A stretch of 64,000 nucleotides of DNA. Source: Dermatemys mawii (lineage: Eukaryota; Chordata; Testudines; Dermatemydidae). Under the pieces are notes generated by a model, which made no database searches, was not told the origin of the DNA, and was given only the letters and a program-made list of their open reading frames with translations. How positions within the stretch are numbered: position 1 is the first letter of the stretch; each line of letters starts with the position of its first letter. Positions 44,720 through 57,301 of the stretch are shown one piece after another. A program made the position numbers and the translations under genes. The stretch lies in NCBI GenBank assembly GCA_007922305.1, contig ML677472.1:1245814-1309813 (forward strand), read 5' to 3'.

Positions 44720-45487
44720 CCAAATCTTATGTAAAGGGGGTCATATACGGTGTCTATGACCAGGTTATGATCTGCTGATTATGATTATGCTATCTGTATA
44801 TGTGTATCATTTTTGTAGTTGAAGTTATGAATATTGACTCTATACTGTCTTTCCAAATATTGTACTATGTTGTGGGGGACATTTCAGAGCCCTTGGTGTT
44901 AAACATTGCTTGCCATGCTTGATGGCCCATTAAGGACTATCAGCTATACAATGGACCCATTAAGGGAAAGCAGACACATCCTGTGTCTTAGCAAGGGGGA
45001 CAGGAATTGCCCAAGTGACTCAGACTCCATTTTGCTGTAAGTTTCCACAGCGAAGGACAAAGAACATTCCTGCACCTGGGAAGGATATAAAAGGGTGGTA
45101 CCCCATCCCCATTTTGTCTTCAATCTCCAGTCTCCAGCCTGGCTCCTACTTCTGGATGGGACTTTGCTACAAAGTGGTGCTCTGGCCAAAGGATTGATGA
45201 CCCATTCCTCCAGGGACTCTGATTTGAACCTGCAGTTATTTTACAACTGATGCAAGCTATTACTGCAGGTATTTGATTTCCTTTAACCATTCCTAACCCT
45301 CACCTATATCTTTTTCCTTGTATAATAAACCTTTAGATTTTAGATTCTAAAGGATTGGCTACAGCGTGATTTGTAGGTAAGATCTGATTTGTATATTGAC
45401 CTGGGTCTGGGGCCTGATTCTTTGGAATTGGAGAGAACTGTTTTCTTTATTTGGGGTATTGGTTTTCATAACCATTTGTCCCCACAG
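44720..45487 (+). mobile_element. ERV-type LTR followed by a primer-site-like sequence
   Basis: ATGATTATGCTATCTGTATA and AAGTTATGAATATTGACTCT are LTR repeats of the 6789 kind. TATAAAAGGGTGG near 45085 and AATAAACC near 45324. It ends TTTGTCCCCACA, directly followed by GTGGCGTAGTCGGCAGGAT, the position of a tRNA primer site. No coding region remains downstream. Confidence 0.6.
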
Positions 45488-45879
45488 TGGCGTAGTCGGC
45501 AGGATACTGTGACGGTGCTATTCCTGGTGTGACCCACTGAGAGTGTCAGATCAGGCCAAATTGCTTCCAAAAGGGCAACTAGAGCCCATAGCTGGGGTTT
45601 CTCTGCCCTAAAGGCAAACCAAACCAGCCAAACAGAAAAGACTTTGGTTTCGCCCCACTGGCTAGCCACAATTCACACAAGCAATTCCCTTAGACACTCC
45701 AGCTTCCCCGTATCACCACCAGCAGCCACCTATCCTGGGGATAGTCACTTATGTGAATCCTGAGATGAGACCAAATACCAATTTCTGACCTGCAGCCCTG
45801 TCTGCAAGTATGACAGGTGATGACAATTGTAGATGAATGTGAACTGCTTTTGGCTTTATACCTCACATGACTCTCTTTG
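45488..45879. other. Post-LTR interval, no recognised gene
   Basis: Short leader-like sequence and then unrecognised DNA. Confidence 0.4.
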
Positions 45880-46530
45880 ATTGCAGGAATCCTGGAGCTC
45901 TCAAAATCTTTCAGTCTGAGGTGGCATAGCTGCTGCTATCTGATTTTGTCACTCATGGTTAGGAGATCCCAAGTGTTGAGGTCAGCATTGCAAATTTGGA
46001 GGTTATCTTTGAAAGTGTCCTTTGGTCTGTCCTTAAAGCAACTTCCAGTCTGCAATTCATGGTAAAAGACCACCTTTGATATTCTACTGTCAGACCATTT
46101 AATCACACCATCTCAGCTGTGCTTTCACTGTAAAAACGTCAATGCCTGTGATGTTACAGCACTCATGGACCTTTGGTGTTTGGAACCAAATCTTGCCATT
46201 TATTTCCCATTATCCATGGCAGATATCATATATGGAATGGGTCCAAGCACGTGGTGTTGATAACTAGTCCATGTATCACAGTTGTAGAGAAGTATGGTGA
46301 TGACAATGGTGCAGTATACATCCAGTTTTGTTTGCAGTCTGACACCATGTTCATTCCAGAGACTACAGTGAAGTTTACCCAAGGCATCACTGGCTGTATC
46401 TATGTACTTCATAATGTTATTGTCAATCACACCATCTAGTGAAATGAAATTTGTTAATGACCCTTGAGTGGTCCACTGTCGCTGGACTCAACTGGAGTAG
46501 TTGCAGTAGTTCCCAGTCAAGGTTGAACCA
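45880..46530 (-). mobile_element. RTE-type LINE fragment (reverse transcriptase C-terminal)
   Basis: The minus-strand frame has KLDVYCTIVITILLYNCDTW, matching the RTE RT thumb pattern (K..VY.A.VL..LLYG.ETW). Upstream and downstream text is decayed. Confidence 0.68.
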
Positions 46531-48320
46531 TGGTGTCTTCTAAATACCAATTGGATGTACCTATATGCTGATTTAGGCACCTAAATAAGGATTTAGCTGG
46601 CAAAATAAGTACTTAGGGGCCTAGAACTAGTATTTGGTTGCCTAAATACAGATGGAGGTGATTAACTTTAAGCACCCAAATCTGAAAATCACATATAGAT
46701 TCAAATTCCAAATAAATGTAAATTCCCAATAACATATATGAAAAATTAGCTCCTGTTTAATTATCTTCCTTGTCCAGACTACAATGGCTGGTGACATCCA
46801 AAGCAGCACACAGGAAGTCCAGAGCCAAGCCAGGGTGGAGGAGAAAGTAATCTGCACCAGATGTGGGATTGGCATACACATTACTTCTTCCTTGGAGGAA
46901 GGAGGAAACTTGGAACTAGACTGTGGATGAGAGTCACACGTTGGCCCCTCCTCTGCTCCTGGGGAACTTCCACAACTATACATTGCCCCAAATATGCATC
47001 TAGAGTTAATGTCTCCCCTCTCCAAGAGCGCAGGCAGCCCAGAATGTTCCAGGACAAATGAACTGTGGCAATAATAAGAGTATCTCTCCTCAATAGCTAC
47101 AAAGACCAGTTTGGGATCATATACCATGGGAACATCATATTTGTTCAGTAGGTATGTTCTCTGTTTCTGAATGCCCACACAGGATGCCAAGCACCAAAAG
47201 AAATGGTGCTACGGCATACAATTCCTGCATCATTTCAAGGTAAGTTGACTTGTCCATGCAGTAGCTAACACACTGTGTTACACTGCTCTACATAGCAGTA
47301 AGAATTCTTCATAGAGGCCACTGTTTGGTTGATGCCAAAGATATCATCAACAGAGTACTGAAAGAATCCAGTGGCTAAAGAGCCTAATGGAAGTGTGACT
47401 GACTGCCACAAAGAGGGCCTCTGTATGTGGGTAGGCCTCTCCATCTCATCACAGAGATGCTGGATAGTTCACAGGTGAGCTTGTTCCTCCGGTTAACTCT
47501 GAAAGGTCCTCTGTGATTCACATATTCAGGTGTCTCCACTTCTGATTCTTGGACTCCCTTGTCCACTTTGCCAACAGCACAAACTGCACCACTGGCCACC
47601 CTACCAGCCGACACACAAACTGCTTTGCTGCACCAGCCACACAAACTGCACCCAGGAACTGCTCAGCTGAGTTCACTCCTTTACTTTGCCAGCCACACAA
47701 ACTGCTTGGCACCAACTGCTAAGCAATATGCCTTTAGGCGCCCCCCCACCCCTTAACATAGTGCTCAGTGATTTCAGCTTTTGGTGGGGGGGGGGGGGGC
47801 AGGTAGCACTTAGTGCACATGTACCACTGGACCCAAAGTGAATTCAGCTCAGAAGGCTGAATCTAGATTTCTAATAGAATTAAATACTAGCTCTGACATT
47901 TCACAGTGGAGAGAGACAGAGTACAATAGGCCCATAGGGTCCTTAGACAAGACCCTCATCAAAAAAAAGCCATGAAAACCTGTCTATAACCTCTTTTTAA
48001 TTCAGTGGGTTTTGAATGCCTGTCCCTTGCCCAGTAAGTGCTACCTAGATGATGGTGAGTCCTTCCGGCATAACAAAAAAGTACATAACAAGTACATGTT
48101 CACAGTCCTCAATTTACATGATTAGGGTAACAACACTTTTTCATTTCTGCCCCAATAACGGGGAAACTGGGGGACCCACAGCAGCCACAGTGACCATTTG
48201 GGCTGCTATGAGCTCAAAGTAGGCACGGTAGGTGTGCCTATGCAAATAAAATCAGCCCCAATGTTTTTTTTCACAACTTACTGCAATTTCCACAATTTAC
48301 CACCAGATGTCAGCGTAAAG
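46531..48320. other. Interval without gene; poly-G run
   Basis: A TTAGGCACCTAAATAAGG-type repeat near 46560-46640. Poly-G (about 15) near 47787-47801. A tandem-like ACACAAACTGC phrase recurs three times at about 47577-47705. No gene recognised. Confidence 0.4.
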
Positions 48321-48910
48321 CTCAGCCTGACACTGCTTACAAGAGTATTGTATATAAGATTGTAAAGGTAATTGACCTGCTCTACTCAGCATTGGTGAGG
48401 CCTCCGCTGGAATACTATGTACAATTCTGGTCTCCATGCTTTAGGAAAGATGTGGACAAATTGGAGAGAGCCCAGAGGAGAACAATAAAGATGATAAAAG
48501 GTTTGGAAAACCTGATCTATGAGGAAAGATTAAATGAACTGGGGATATTTTGTCTGGATAAAAGAAGACTGCGGAGGGACCTGATAACAAGTTTCAAATA
48601 TGTTAAGGGCTGTTATAAAGAGGATGGTGATCAGTTGTTCACCATGACCACTGAAGGCAGGACAAGAAGTAATGGGTTTAATGTGCTGCAAGGGAGATTT
48701 AGGTTAAATATTAGGAAATTTTTCTAACCATAAGGATAGTTAAGCTCTGGAACAGGCTTTTAAGGAAGGTTGTGAAATACCCATCACTGGAGGTTTTAAA
48801 AACAGTTCGGCAGACTGTCAGGGATGGTCTAGGTTTCCTTGGTCCTACCTCAGTGCAGGGGGTTGGACTTGAGGACTTCTTGTGGTCCCTTCCAGGAGTA
48901 CGTTTTTATG
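48321..48910 (+). mobile_element. CR1 LINE 3' end
   Basis: VRPPLEYYVQFWSPCFRKDV, KMIKGLENLIYEERLNELGI and RTRSNGFNVLQGRFRLNIRK frames, then decayed 3' UTR ending CTTGTGGTCCCTTCCAGGA without the octamer tail. Confidence 0.85.
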
Positions 48911-50400
48911 GCATACATTTGAGAATCAAGCTGGGCTGTTTGCTTTTCACACTTAGTCAACACCAGCAATAAAAGTATTGCAGATTAACTGCTGCCTTCA
49001 TTGGATCCCTGATAGCCTACATCTGAGTTGCAGATGTGTGTCCTCTACTACAATTAATGATATCCCACTCACCATAAACACAAAGTCAAACCATCCCAGC
49101 TGATGCCCCCATTTTCACTTCTTCAGAATGGCCTTTTTGAGTCACATTTTCTCCTGCTTTTATCATAGCCCAAAAGACAACTTGTATGGAAAGCTAAAAT
49201 AAAATCACTTGAGCTGGGATGTAATAAGTATAATACATGTCTTTCCACATTCTGCCTCCTCTTCAATCTGCCTACATGCATCTCAGCCTCCTGCTGCTGC
49301 CTGCCTCCATTCTACCCCTCATGCCCTGATTTTCTTTCTGCTGATCTAGTAATTGTTGGAATGAGAGTGATGGGAATCTACCCCAAGCCTAGAGAGTGTG
49401 CATTGTGTCACTCTCACAGTCAGTCTGTCATTTTCAGTGGTGGTAGTACAGTGGGATGGTTTGTAAGAAGAAGTTTTGTTAACTGGCTGTATCCTGATCA
49501 AATCTCATTCGGTGAGCTTGAGCTCCAAGGCTCAGATCCTCAGAGGTATTTAGGTGCCTAATTCCCATTGGAATCAATGGGGTTTAGGCACTTAAATACC
49601 TTTGAGGATCTAGGCCTTATTGCCTTTCTAGACCAAGTTAAGTTAGTCTTTCAGTCTTTGATCAGAGCACAGAGGTGGGAACCCCCACCTCACTTACACA
49701 AATACTTGAGAAGAGGTATAGGGCTTCATCCTCTTCTGGCTCATGTTGTGGGACCAAGCCTCATCTTTTAATCAGAGTTTAGCAATAAAAGAATATCTCA
49801 GTCTAGACACTGAAGGTACCTTCTGAGCTATACAGTGGAGTGTGAGAAGAGATCTTGGTAAATCCAGATTACTTCAATGGGGAAAAGGTCAGGAGGACTG
49901 GTTGTGAAGGGAATACATGTAAAGGGAATACAGAGCCTTCCCCCTCTACTGCAGTAGTTACAATCCAGCCCTATGATGTAGGAGGGAGAGCTGGCTGTCT
50001 TAGATGGGGGAGTGAAATCAATGGGTAGAGCTTTTCACCTATAGGGCACAAGTCCCATGATAATATTAACTGTAAGTAGTTAGTCTCTGTTCCTTGGCCA
50101 CCATATGAAAAGAGCTGGGTTTTCAGTCAATCTGTATATCAAATTCACTGTAATTAACACTAATCAGACCGTGATTGAGTGGGCCACAGAGACAAGCACC
50201 CCCTGCTCCTCCCTCCAAAAGCAACCAACCCTGGGTTATTTCTGTATGGCTGGAGTTATGTTGTTGGCAGGGGCCATGGTGCCTGTGGGAGGGTACAACT
50301 GCCAGTGCTGTACCTGCCTTGTGAATATCAGTTCCTTATAGAGTCGCTAGTTTTGGCTGGACATATTTCTGGAGGTTCCATCACATGACATAATCTTTAA
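48911..50400. other. Interval with hairpin, no gene
   Basis: A strong hairpin lies at 49530-49617. No exon or gene recognised elsewhere. Confidence 0.45.
49530..49617. repeat. Near-perfect 88-bp hairpin
   Basis: GGCTCAGATCCTCAGAGGTA and ATTTAGGTGCCTAA on the left pair with TTTAGGCACTTAAATACC and TTTGAGGATCTAGGCC on the right, around CCCATTGGAATCAATGGG. Probably a foldback repeat. Confidence 0.75.
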
Positions 50401-50439
50401 ATACAGATTAATTCCTGGAGACTCCAGCACAGGGAACTG

Positions 50440-51060
50440 CCAAGCTGACCCCTTTCTCTAGGATCCCCGTGCGGGCACAGCGGGGCTCTTCCCCTGAAGG
50501 AGGATCTCTTTGGTGTGGAATGTGACCGCTCTAGTCCCTCTCTCCGCAGGTGGGGGCAGCGGAAGGGGAGGGCAAGGCAGAGAGAGCAAGAGGAAGAGGA
50601 CACTGCAACCTACTTGAATAATAGATAGCGCAAGGAGGGGGGAGCGTATGCGAGAGTAGCCGGACTCCCTGTGTCTCCATCCGCTCACCAGCCGGGGATG
50701 ACAGAGCCCAGCTCAGGTAGGGGAGCGCAGCTGCTTTTCATTCTCTCCTCTTCTGTAATGCCAATTAAATGTGTTCTGTGATCGGGGGAGGGGGAGCAGA
50801 GACAGCTGGGCAGGGGGCTGACACAGGTCCCCCTGGCACGGTGCAGGGAACGGAGTTTGACTGAGGGAGTTTCAATTACAAGGGAAAGGTGGCTCTGGGG
50901 CATTTTGTAAAGAAATTGTGCTGTAATGCAGTGCGCAGAGAGGCAGGGATGGTTGGCTAGAGGCAGAGAGCGTGGTGGGGTAGGCTACGTGGAGAAGGAG
51001 TGAGACAGAGACACCGGACAGGCGGAGAGGGAGCGGGGCTAAAGGGCTTTGTCTGAAGGA
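50440..51060 (+). promoter_or_regulatory. Possible promoter and first exon of the Rap1GAP-family gene
   Basis: CpG-enriched, purine-rich. At 50698 an ATG starts MTEPSS and a donor TCAG/GTAGGG follows at 50717. Its phase does not fit 61834 directly, so this would be a leader exon or an alternative start. No other plus-strand gene is seen nearby. Confidence 0.35.
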
Positions 51061-51139
51061 TCTCACCTTTATCCTGCCAACCTCATGGCATCAAATCTTG
51101 AGCCCAGATGGACCGTGTGAGGTGCCATCCGTGCACATC

Positions 51140-51400
51140 TGGCACTGGAACAGGGGACTGTGTGTGTCAGTGTGTGTCTGCATTTGTACAGACATGCATA
51201 TGTGCAACTGTGTGTGCAGATGTGGCTTTGTGTTTGCTGTGTGTGCGCGTGGCTGCACCTGTGAATTTGTTTGCAGATTTATTATGGTTGCACAATATTA
51301 ATAAGTACAGAGAGAGACAGTTTCTGTGAGGACGAGTTTACAGTCTGAGGGGTTGTTTGTGTGACTGCCTGTGCCTGTGTGTTGCTGTGCATGCATTCCC
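51140..51400 (+). repeat. Degenerate TGTG-rich tract
   Basis: Mixed TGTGTGT and CTGTGTGTGC motifs with no fixed unit. Confidence 0.7.
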
Positions 51401-51540
51401 TTCCGAAAGTTGATGTCTCACGTCAGATGTGCTTACAGTGACTCAGTTAATAGATGGATGGTGCCAAGATCAATTTGTGTTAGAGTAAATCCAAACCTTT
51501 CCAGCTCAAACCTATACATATTCAAAATAAATGACCTAAC

Positions 51541-53460
51541 ACACTGAACATAAGAACATAAGAAAGGCCGTACTGGGTCAGATCAAAGGTCCATCTAGCC
51601 CAGTATCCTGTCTACCGACAGTGGCCAATGCCAGGTGCCCCGAAGTGAGTGACCCTAACAGGTGAAGATCAAGTGATCTCTCTCCTGCTATCTATCACTG
51701 CCCTCTGACAAACAGAGGCTAGGGACACCGTTCCTTATCCAGCCTGGCTAATAGCCATTAATGGACTTAACCTCCAGGAATTTTTCCAGTTCTCTTTTAA
51801 ACCCTGTTATAGTCCTAGCCTTCACAGCCTCCTCAGGCAAGAAGTTCCACAGGTTGACTGTGCGCTGTGTGAAGAAGAACTTCCTTTTATTTGTTTTAAA
51901 CTTGCTGCCTACTAATTTCAATGGGTGGCCCCTAGTTCTTCTATTATGGGAACAAGTAAATAATTTTTCCTTATTCACTTTCTCCATGCCACTCATAATT
52001 TTATATACCTCTATCATATCCCCCCTTAGTCTCCTCTTTTCAAAGCTAAAAAGTCCTAGCCTCTTTAATCTCTCCTCATATGGGACCCGTTCCAATCCCC
52101 TAATCATTTTAGTTGCCCTTCTCTGAACCTTTTCCAGTGCCAGTGTATCCTTTCTGAGATGAAGAGACCACATTTGTACACAGTATTCAAGATGTGGGCG
52201 CACCATGGATTTATATAAGGGCAATAAGATATTCTCCGTCTTATTCTCTATCCCTTTTTGAATGATTCCTAACATCCTGTTTGCTTTTTTGACTGCCGCT
52301 GCACACTGCATGGACATCTTCAGAGAACTATCCACGATGACTCCAAGATCTTTTTCCTGATTAGTTGTAGCTAAATTAGACCCCATCATATTGTAGTATA
52401 GTTGGGGTTATTTTTTCCAAAGTGCATTACTTTACATTTATCCACATTAAATTTCATTTGCCATTTTGTTGCCCAATCATTTAGTTTCGTGAGATCTTTT
52501 TGAAGTTCTTCACAGTCTGCTTGGGTCTTAACTAGTTCAAGCAGTTTAGTATCATCTGCAAACTTTGCCACCTCACTGTTTACCCCTTCCTCCAAATCAT
52601 TGATGAATAAGTTGAATAGGATTGGTCCTAGGACTGACCCTTTGGGAACACCACTAGTTACCCCTCTCCATTTTGAAAATTTATCATTTATTCCTACCCT
52701 TTGTTCCCTGTCTTTTAACCAGTTCTCAATCCATGAAAGGATCTTCCCTCTTATCCCATGGCAACTTAATTTACATAAGAGCCTTTGGTGAGGGACCTGG
52801 TCAAAGGCTGTCTGGAAATCTAAGCACACTACGTCCACTGGATCCCCCTTGTCCACATGTTTGTTGACCCCTTCAAAGAACTCTAACAGATTAGTAAGAC
52901 ATGTTTTCCCTTTACAGAAACCATGCTGACTTTTGCCCAACAATTTATGTTCTTCTATGTGCCTGACAATTTTATTCTTAACTACTGTTTCAACTAATTT
53001 GCCCGGTACAGACGTTAGACGTATCGGTCTGTAATTGCCGGGATCACTTCCAGAGCCCTTTTTAAATATTGGCATTAAATTAGCTATCTTCCAGTCATTG
53101 GCTACAGAAGCTGATTTAAAGGACAGGTTACAAATCCTAGTTAATAGTTCCACAATTTCACATTTGAGTTCTCTCAGAACTCTTGGGTGAATGCCATCTG
53201 GTCCTGGTGACTTGTTACAGTTAAGTTTATCAATTAGTTCCAAAACCTCCTCTACTGACACTTTAATCTGTGACAATTCCTCAGATTTGTCACCTACAAA
53301 AGACAGCTCAGGTTTGGGAATCTCGCTAATGTCCTCAGCCGTGAAGACCAAAGCAAAGAATTCATTTAGTTTCTCCGCAATGACTTTATCATCATGACTT
53401 TATCATCTTTATCATTCATTTAGTTTCTCCGCAATGATTTTATCATCTTTATCATCTGAC
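51541..53460 (-). mobile_element. CR1 LINE with long reverse transcriptase pseudogene
   Basis: Minus strand, about 1.9 kb, truncated at its 5' end. Two long frames: 53351-52386 (VEEVLELIDKLNCNKSPGPD, GFCKGKTCLTNLLEFFEGVN, then DVVCLDFQTAFDQVPH, GVPKGSVLGPILFNLFINDL and the catalytic FADD box in AKFADDTKLLELV) and 52389-51748 (KDLGVIVDSSLKMS, RPHLEYCVQMWS, RTRGHPLKL). A frame change near 52386 breaks the ORF. The 3' UTR has AGAACATAAGAAAGGCC and CAGATCAAAGGTCCATCTAG. The least decayed LINE in the window, so probably the youngest. Confidence 0.93.
53385..53460 (+). repeat. Short local duplication at the CR1 5' break
   Basis: CATTTAGTTTCTCCGCAATG and ACTTTATCATC-type units are repeated within about 80 bp at the truncated end of the CR1. 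Confidence 0.7.
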
Positions 53461-55310
53461 CCATACATCCTCAATTATATGCATTATATATGCGCCCATA
53501 CAGTCAGGTGGCATCATTGTATTTAGTGCATACTCACAGGCAATCTTTGGCTTGAGTGAAAGTTGAGGGCAGTGGTTGTTGAGAGTCATTGTGGATTAGT
53601 AGTATACTGAGGGGCAGCGAGTGCCAGGAAGTTGTGAAAAGTGAGGCTTGTTTGAAGAGGGAAGCTGTTTGTAACTAGATTGTGTGTTGGGGACCTGTGG
53701 GTGCTGTTTTGCAGTTATATATTGGGGTTGTGTACTTTGGTTCAGTAAAATTGTGATGTAGTGAAATGAAAGCCAGGCCTAACCTATGTAGAGAACCAGT
53801 AATAAGAGAGCTCTAATCTCAACTCCCCCTCAGGGACTTCTCCTCAGAGTACAAGACCCTTCACCTGTACAAATTTTATTTCTCCATATGCTCCTTCTTT
53901 GTTCCAGTTTAACTAATCTCCCCTTCCTACCCAGAAATCCCCATAATTGTGAGTACACAGTTCCTCTCATTCCCCAGCAACAGAGATGAAGGGACATAGC
54001 CATGATCTGTCCTTGCTGGGTCCTAAAGCTTCCAGTCAGTCTTCTCAGCTCCTCTTTTTACGTGATGCCTCAGATTCAGCTCTGAAGTCTTGGGAAGGCA
54101 CACTACTAACACAGTTAACCCTCTGATAGCTAGCTTTCATCACTTCTTTTGTCCTCTCTTCTCCATATGTTCCCAGCATTATGAGATGGGAGTTGCTTGT
54201 GGGGGGGATCTGTGATTGACCTGGACAATGATGCACAGCCAGGTCACTTGTAATTCCATTGGCCTTTCATGACAAGAACATTTTGGAGGCAGTAGGACAA
54301 ATTCCCACACTCATGTCCCCAACAGGCATTATACAGCCCTCTCTCCTTTTCTTTTCTTTTCTTTTCTTCTTTTCTTTCTTTCTACCCCATCTATATCTGG
54401 TATTTCCTGTATAGCACATTCAGCTATGCTCCTTCCTACCCCTCTGTGACTTTCTTTACTGCTCCTCCTCCCACCTCCATTTGTCTCCCTTTTTGTTTTC
54501 TTTCTCTCTGTCTGTCTCTCCTTTCACTCTTTGCCATTCTCTCTTTCTTTCTCTTTCTCCCCCCAGTGATTAAAGTAGCTCAAGATGAGCGAGGGAGCTC
54601 ACCAGCTGTAGTGGCTGCTGTCACAGGTCTTGATGTTATGTGGTGACAGAGCATTACATCATTTGGTAGCATTGGGACTCATATAGCAAGGGGAAGAGAT
54701 GGGGGACAGAGAGGAAATATATCTGAAAGGGCTCCAAGTCCCCAAGCAGCAGGGCCACCGACAGGTAAACGCAACTATGAGTGTATGTCTGTGGGGTAAG
54801 GGACAGTTCCCCCAACCGCAGTCTTTCCATCAGATCCCTCTGTTGCTCCCACCTGAGATTCCCCTTCCTGGAGGTCCTCATCTCAACAGCCTGGCAGAAG
54901 AGGATGTGCGGAGAGAGCTGAGCTCCCCAAGCCATGGAGAAGGAACAGTACCCCCATCTCATATTAACTTCTGCTCTCTCCCTACCCTTCTGTTTCTCAG
55001 TCTCTCAAGCTCTCTCTGCCACTCTTTTACTCTCTGCTGCTCACAGGGTGTCCCACAGTGTCTCCCTGGGAGTTTCCTGCCCTCATGTGGCTCATCCCCA
55101 GCCCTAGCTGTGAGCAGCTCTTTCCTTTCTCTCATTTGAAGTGTATCTTGGGAAAGAGAAGCAGGTGGGGGTGAGGGGCAGAGGACAGAGCCTGTGCCCT
55201 CCAGAGACGGGGAGGTGAGTCTGTGCCCTGCTGCATGTCGAAACAGAAGGAGAGGAAGCTGTCAAGCAGGAGAGTCAGGAATCCACCTTTAGCAGAGAGA
55301 AGAATAGAGA
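53461..55310. other. Rap1GAP-family 5' intron or leader, candidate small exons
   Basis: 54340-54380 is a TTTTC/TTTCT tract. Candidate exons without support beyond splice sites: about 54568-54625 (CCCCCAG/TGATTAAAG to CACAG/GTCTTG) and 54699-54764 (MGDREEIYLKGL, to CGACAG/GTAAAC). No known protein match. Confidence 0.3.
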
Positions 55311-55354
55311 ATGTTTTCTCGGAAGCGCAGTTTCACCTTCGGAACCTATGGAGG
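55311..55354 (+). CDS. Rap1GAP-family gene, first coding exon
   Basis: A Rap GTPase-activating protein switches off Rap1 by stimulating GTP hydrolysis, regulating integrin adhesion, junctions and growth. The exon encodes MFSRKRSFTFGTYGG and ends GGAGG/GTATGT in phase 2. Human RAP1GAP starts similarly with GRKRSFTFGAYGG, and RAP1GAP2 with MFGRKRSVSFGGFG. An in-frame TAG three bases before the ATG codon (55305-55307) and A at -3 support this start. The exon's upstream acceptor is not certain. It lies 31 kb from TMEM139, on the opposite strand. The fit is slightly better to RAP1GAP than to RAP1GAP2. Confidence 0.82.
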
Positions 55355-55973
55355 GTATGTACCTATGCCAGCCCCTGGCTTCCTCTCGCAGACCTTGCAT
55401 TATGCAGCCTCTTCCTGCCAGAACCCTGGTGAAGCTATGGGAGTGGGTTAAAACTAGAGAGGCGAACCTCCAGGGAAATTCACATATGCATCTCTGCTCC
55501 ATCACCCCAGCCTTATCATCCTTCTGATATTGGGACAACTTCCACTCTTTTCTCCAGCAGAGAGAGGGCTTTCCCAGGCTTGTGTGGATTGTGGGCTGGG
55601 GTGGTGGAATGACTGATTGTTTTCTTCAGGATGAGCTCTCCATCAAAGGCTGAAATTTCAATTTCTTCCCTCTCTCCCTCCCTCCCTCCTTTTAGAAGGA
55701 GATGCAGTTCCCCAGTTCTGATGTTTCTGGAGATGGCAATGGGTGTTCGAGGACAGGTGCATTTTCCTCAGGACTTCTCCTTCCATATCAGAACAGTGTA
55801 ACACCTGGTGTGTCTGAAGGGCATAGACCATAGCTGTGGACCAAATGATTGGAAGAGCTTGGAGTGAGTGTCTAGCCAGTTGGCCAGGTGATGCAGTAGG
55901 CCTTCTCTATCTGTTCCAGAGACAACAGGAAGCAGAAGCATTTAGAGGAAATCCTAGACAAAGAATGAGGACA
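55355..55973 (+). other. Rap1GAP-family intron (part)
   Basis: Intron sequence. A (TCCC)n tract near 55668-55692 is followed by TTTTAG/AAGGAGATG and then ACAG/GTGCAT, a candidate 58-nt exon with no known protein match. No exon homologous to the VDKSFTS part of RAP1GAP could be seen between 55355 and 61833. Confidence 0.45.
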
Positions 55974-56734
55974 CAGTGGTTCTCAACCTGTGTCCCGTAG
56001 GCCACTTGCAGTCCAATTAGCACAGAACTGCAGCCCATGTGACATCCTCAGGGCCATACAGGTAGTGGTGGGCCACATATGCCCCATTCCAAGGTAAAAG
56101 GATTAAGAGCAGCTGAGGGAAGCTGGCAAGGTAGTTGGCTCCAAGTGTGGCTGACTTAATCAGACCACAGATGGCATGGATAAGAGGGCTATGAACCAGG
56201 AGCTGTGAGGAGTGGGAAGGACTAGCAGCCTGGAGCAAGGTATGTGAAGCAGAGCAGTGCTGGGGAAAAGGGCAAAGAGAGTTGGGGAGCTCCAGCCTGG
56301 TAAATCCCCCAGGTTTATGGCCTGAGTGAAGGCTTACAAAGGTACTGGGGCTACAAAGGTGCAGCCTGGGACATGGCAGAGGGAGCTGCTCCTAAACTCT
56401 TGCCAATGAGTGGCCATTGCAGGTTGCAGTTTGTCCCAGGGAAGCTAGATGATGACTGGCAGTAGCCACTGAGGCAAGGTGGGCTTAAAGGGTTGGGGGT
56501 TCCCCTGCAGGGGGAGACTCAGAGTGTGGGGGTACTGCAGTTGGCAGAATCCCAGGGTAAGGGGACTGGGATCCAGAAGGGACACAGATCCTGAGGCAGG
56601 CAAAACACCAGCCATCAAACGGTGCTCCAGAGACAGAGTTGAGCTAATTCCCAAGATGACCAGCAGGAGGCTCCATGCTGGTGAGTTGTCACTTTGCTGC
56701 AGGCCTACAGCGGTAAATAGGTTGAGAACCACTG
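55974..56734. mobile_element. Nonautonomous hAT copy, 761 bp
   Basis: Ends CAGTGGTTCTCAACCTG and AGGTTGAGAACCACTG are the same as the 39178 hAT ends. No transposase. Flanks do not show an 8-bp match, so one side may have changed. Relative: mobilised by the same transposase type. Confidence 0.75.
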
Positions 56735-57301
56735 AACTAGAGTGTTAGCCTTAGCAGTGGCTACTGCTTACTCTCACTATCTCTGCCTCTATCTTGCTCT
56801 GTTTCCTTTGGAATTCAGGAATCAATCTGTGACACAGTGGTGGGGAATACAAAGCTCCAGCTACTACATGCTTTGGTGTTGTGATTAGGATGTGATCACC
56901 AAAACTCCAAAGAGCATGATGAGCAGAGCTGGGCACTGGAGAGAGGCCCGGGACTGGAATAGCAGGGTCTGCTACAGGTCAAGACAAACGATCATCAGCA
57001 AACATTTTATTTGATTTCTTCAGACCTATTTTCTGGCTGTGAATTATCTGCAATCTGATTCTAATTCTTATGAACTTGGTGATTCATCTAAATGTTTCAG
57101 GGAATGGTTCCCATGAACATAGTTCAGCTTAAGAGGGTCACTTGCCAACTACTGGCCATGCTTTTTACATTATCTGTAATTTGCTATTCATGGCCATTTG
57201 ATTAGTCTCTGAAGCCAGATAGTATTGCTTCTGCTCTTGGGCTGGACTCCTAAGCCCATGAAGAGCCTTCAAGATAGCCACATGCAGCCTTCAACTATGG
57301 G
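56735..57301 (+). other. Rap1GAP-family intron (part)
   Basis: No recognisable features. Confidence 0.4.

Noticed and set aside
46642..47190. 182-codon minus-strand frame
   Set aside because: No recognisable domain, no splice or promoter context, and its neighbours are repeats.
54446..55139. Frames in the pyrimidine-rich region before the Rap1GAP exon
   Set aside because: Some splice-like sites exist but no protein similarity; kept only as weak candidate exons in the interval note.
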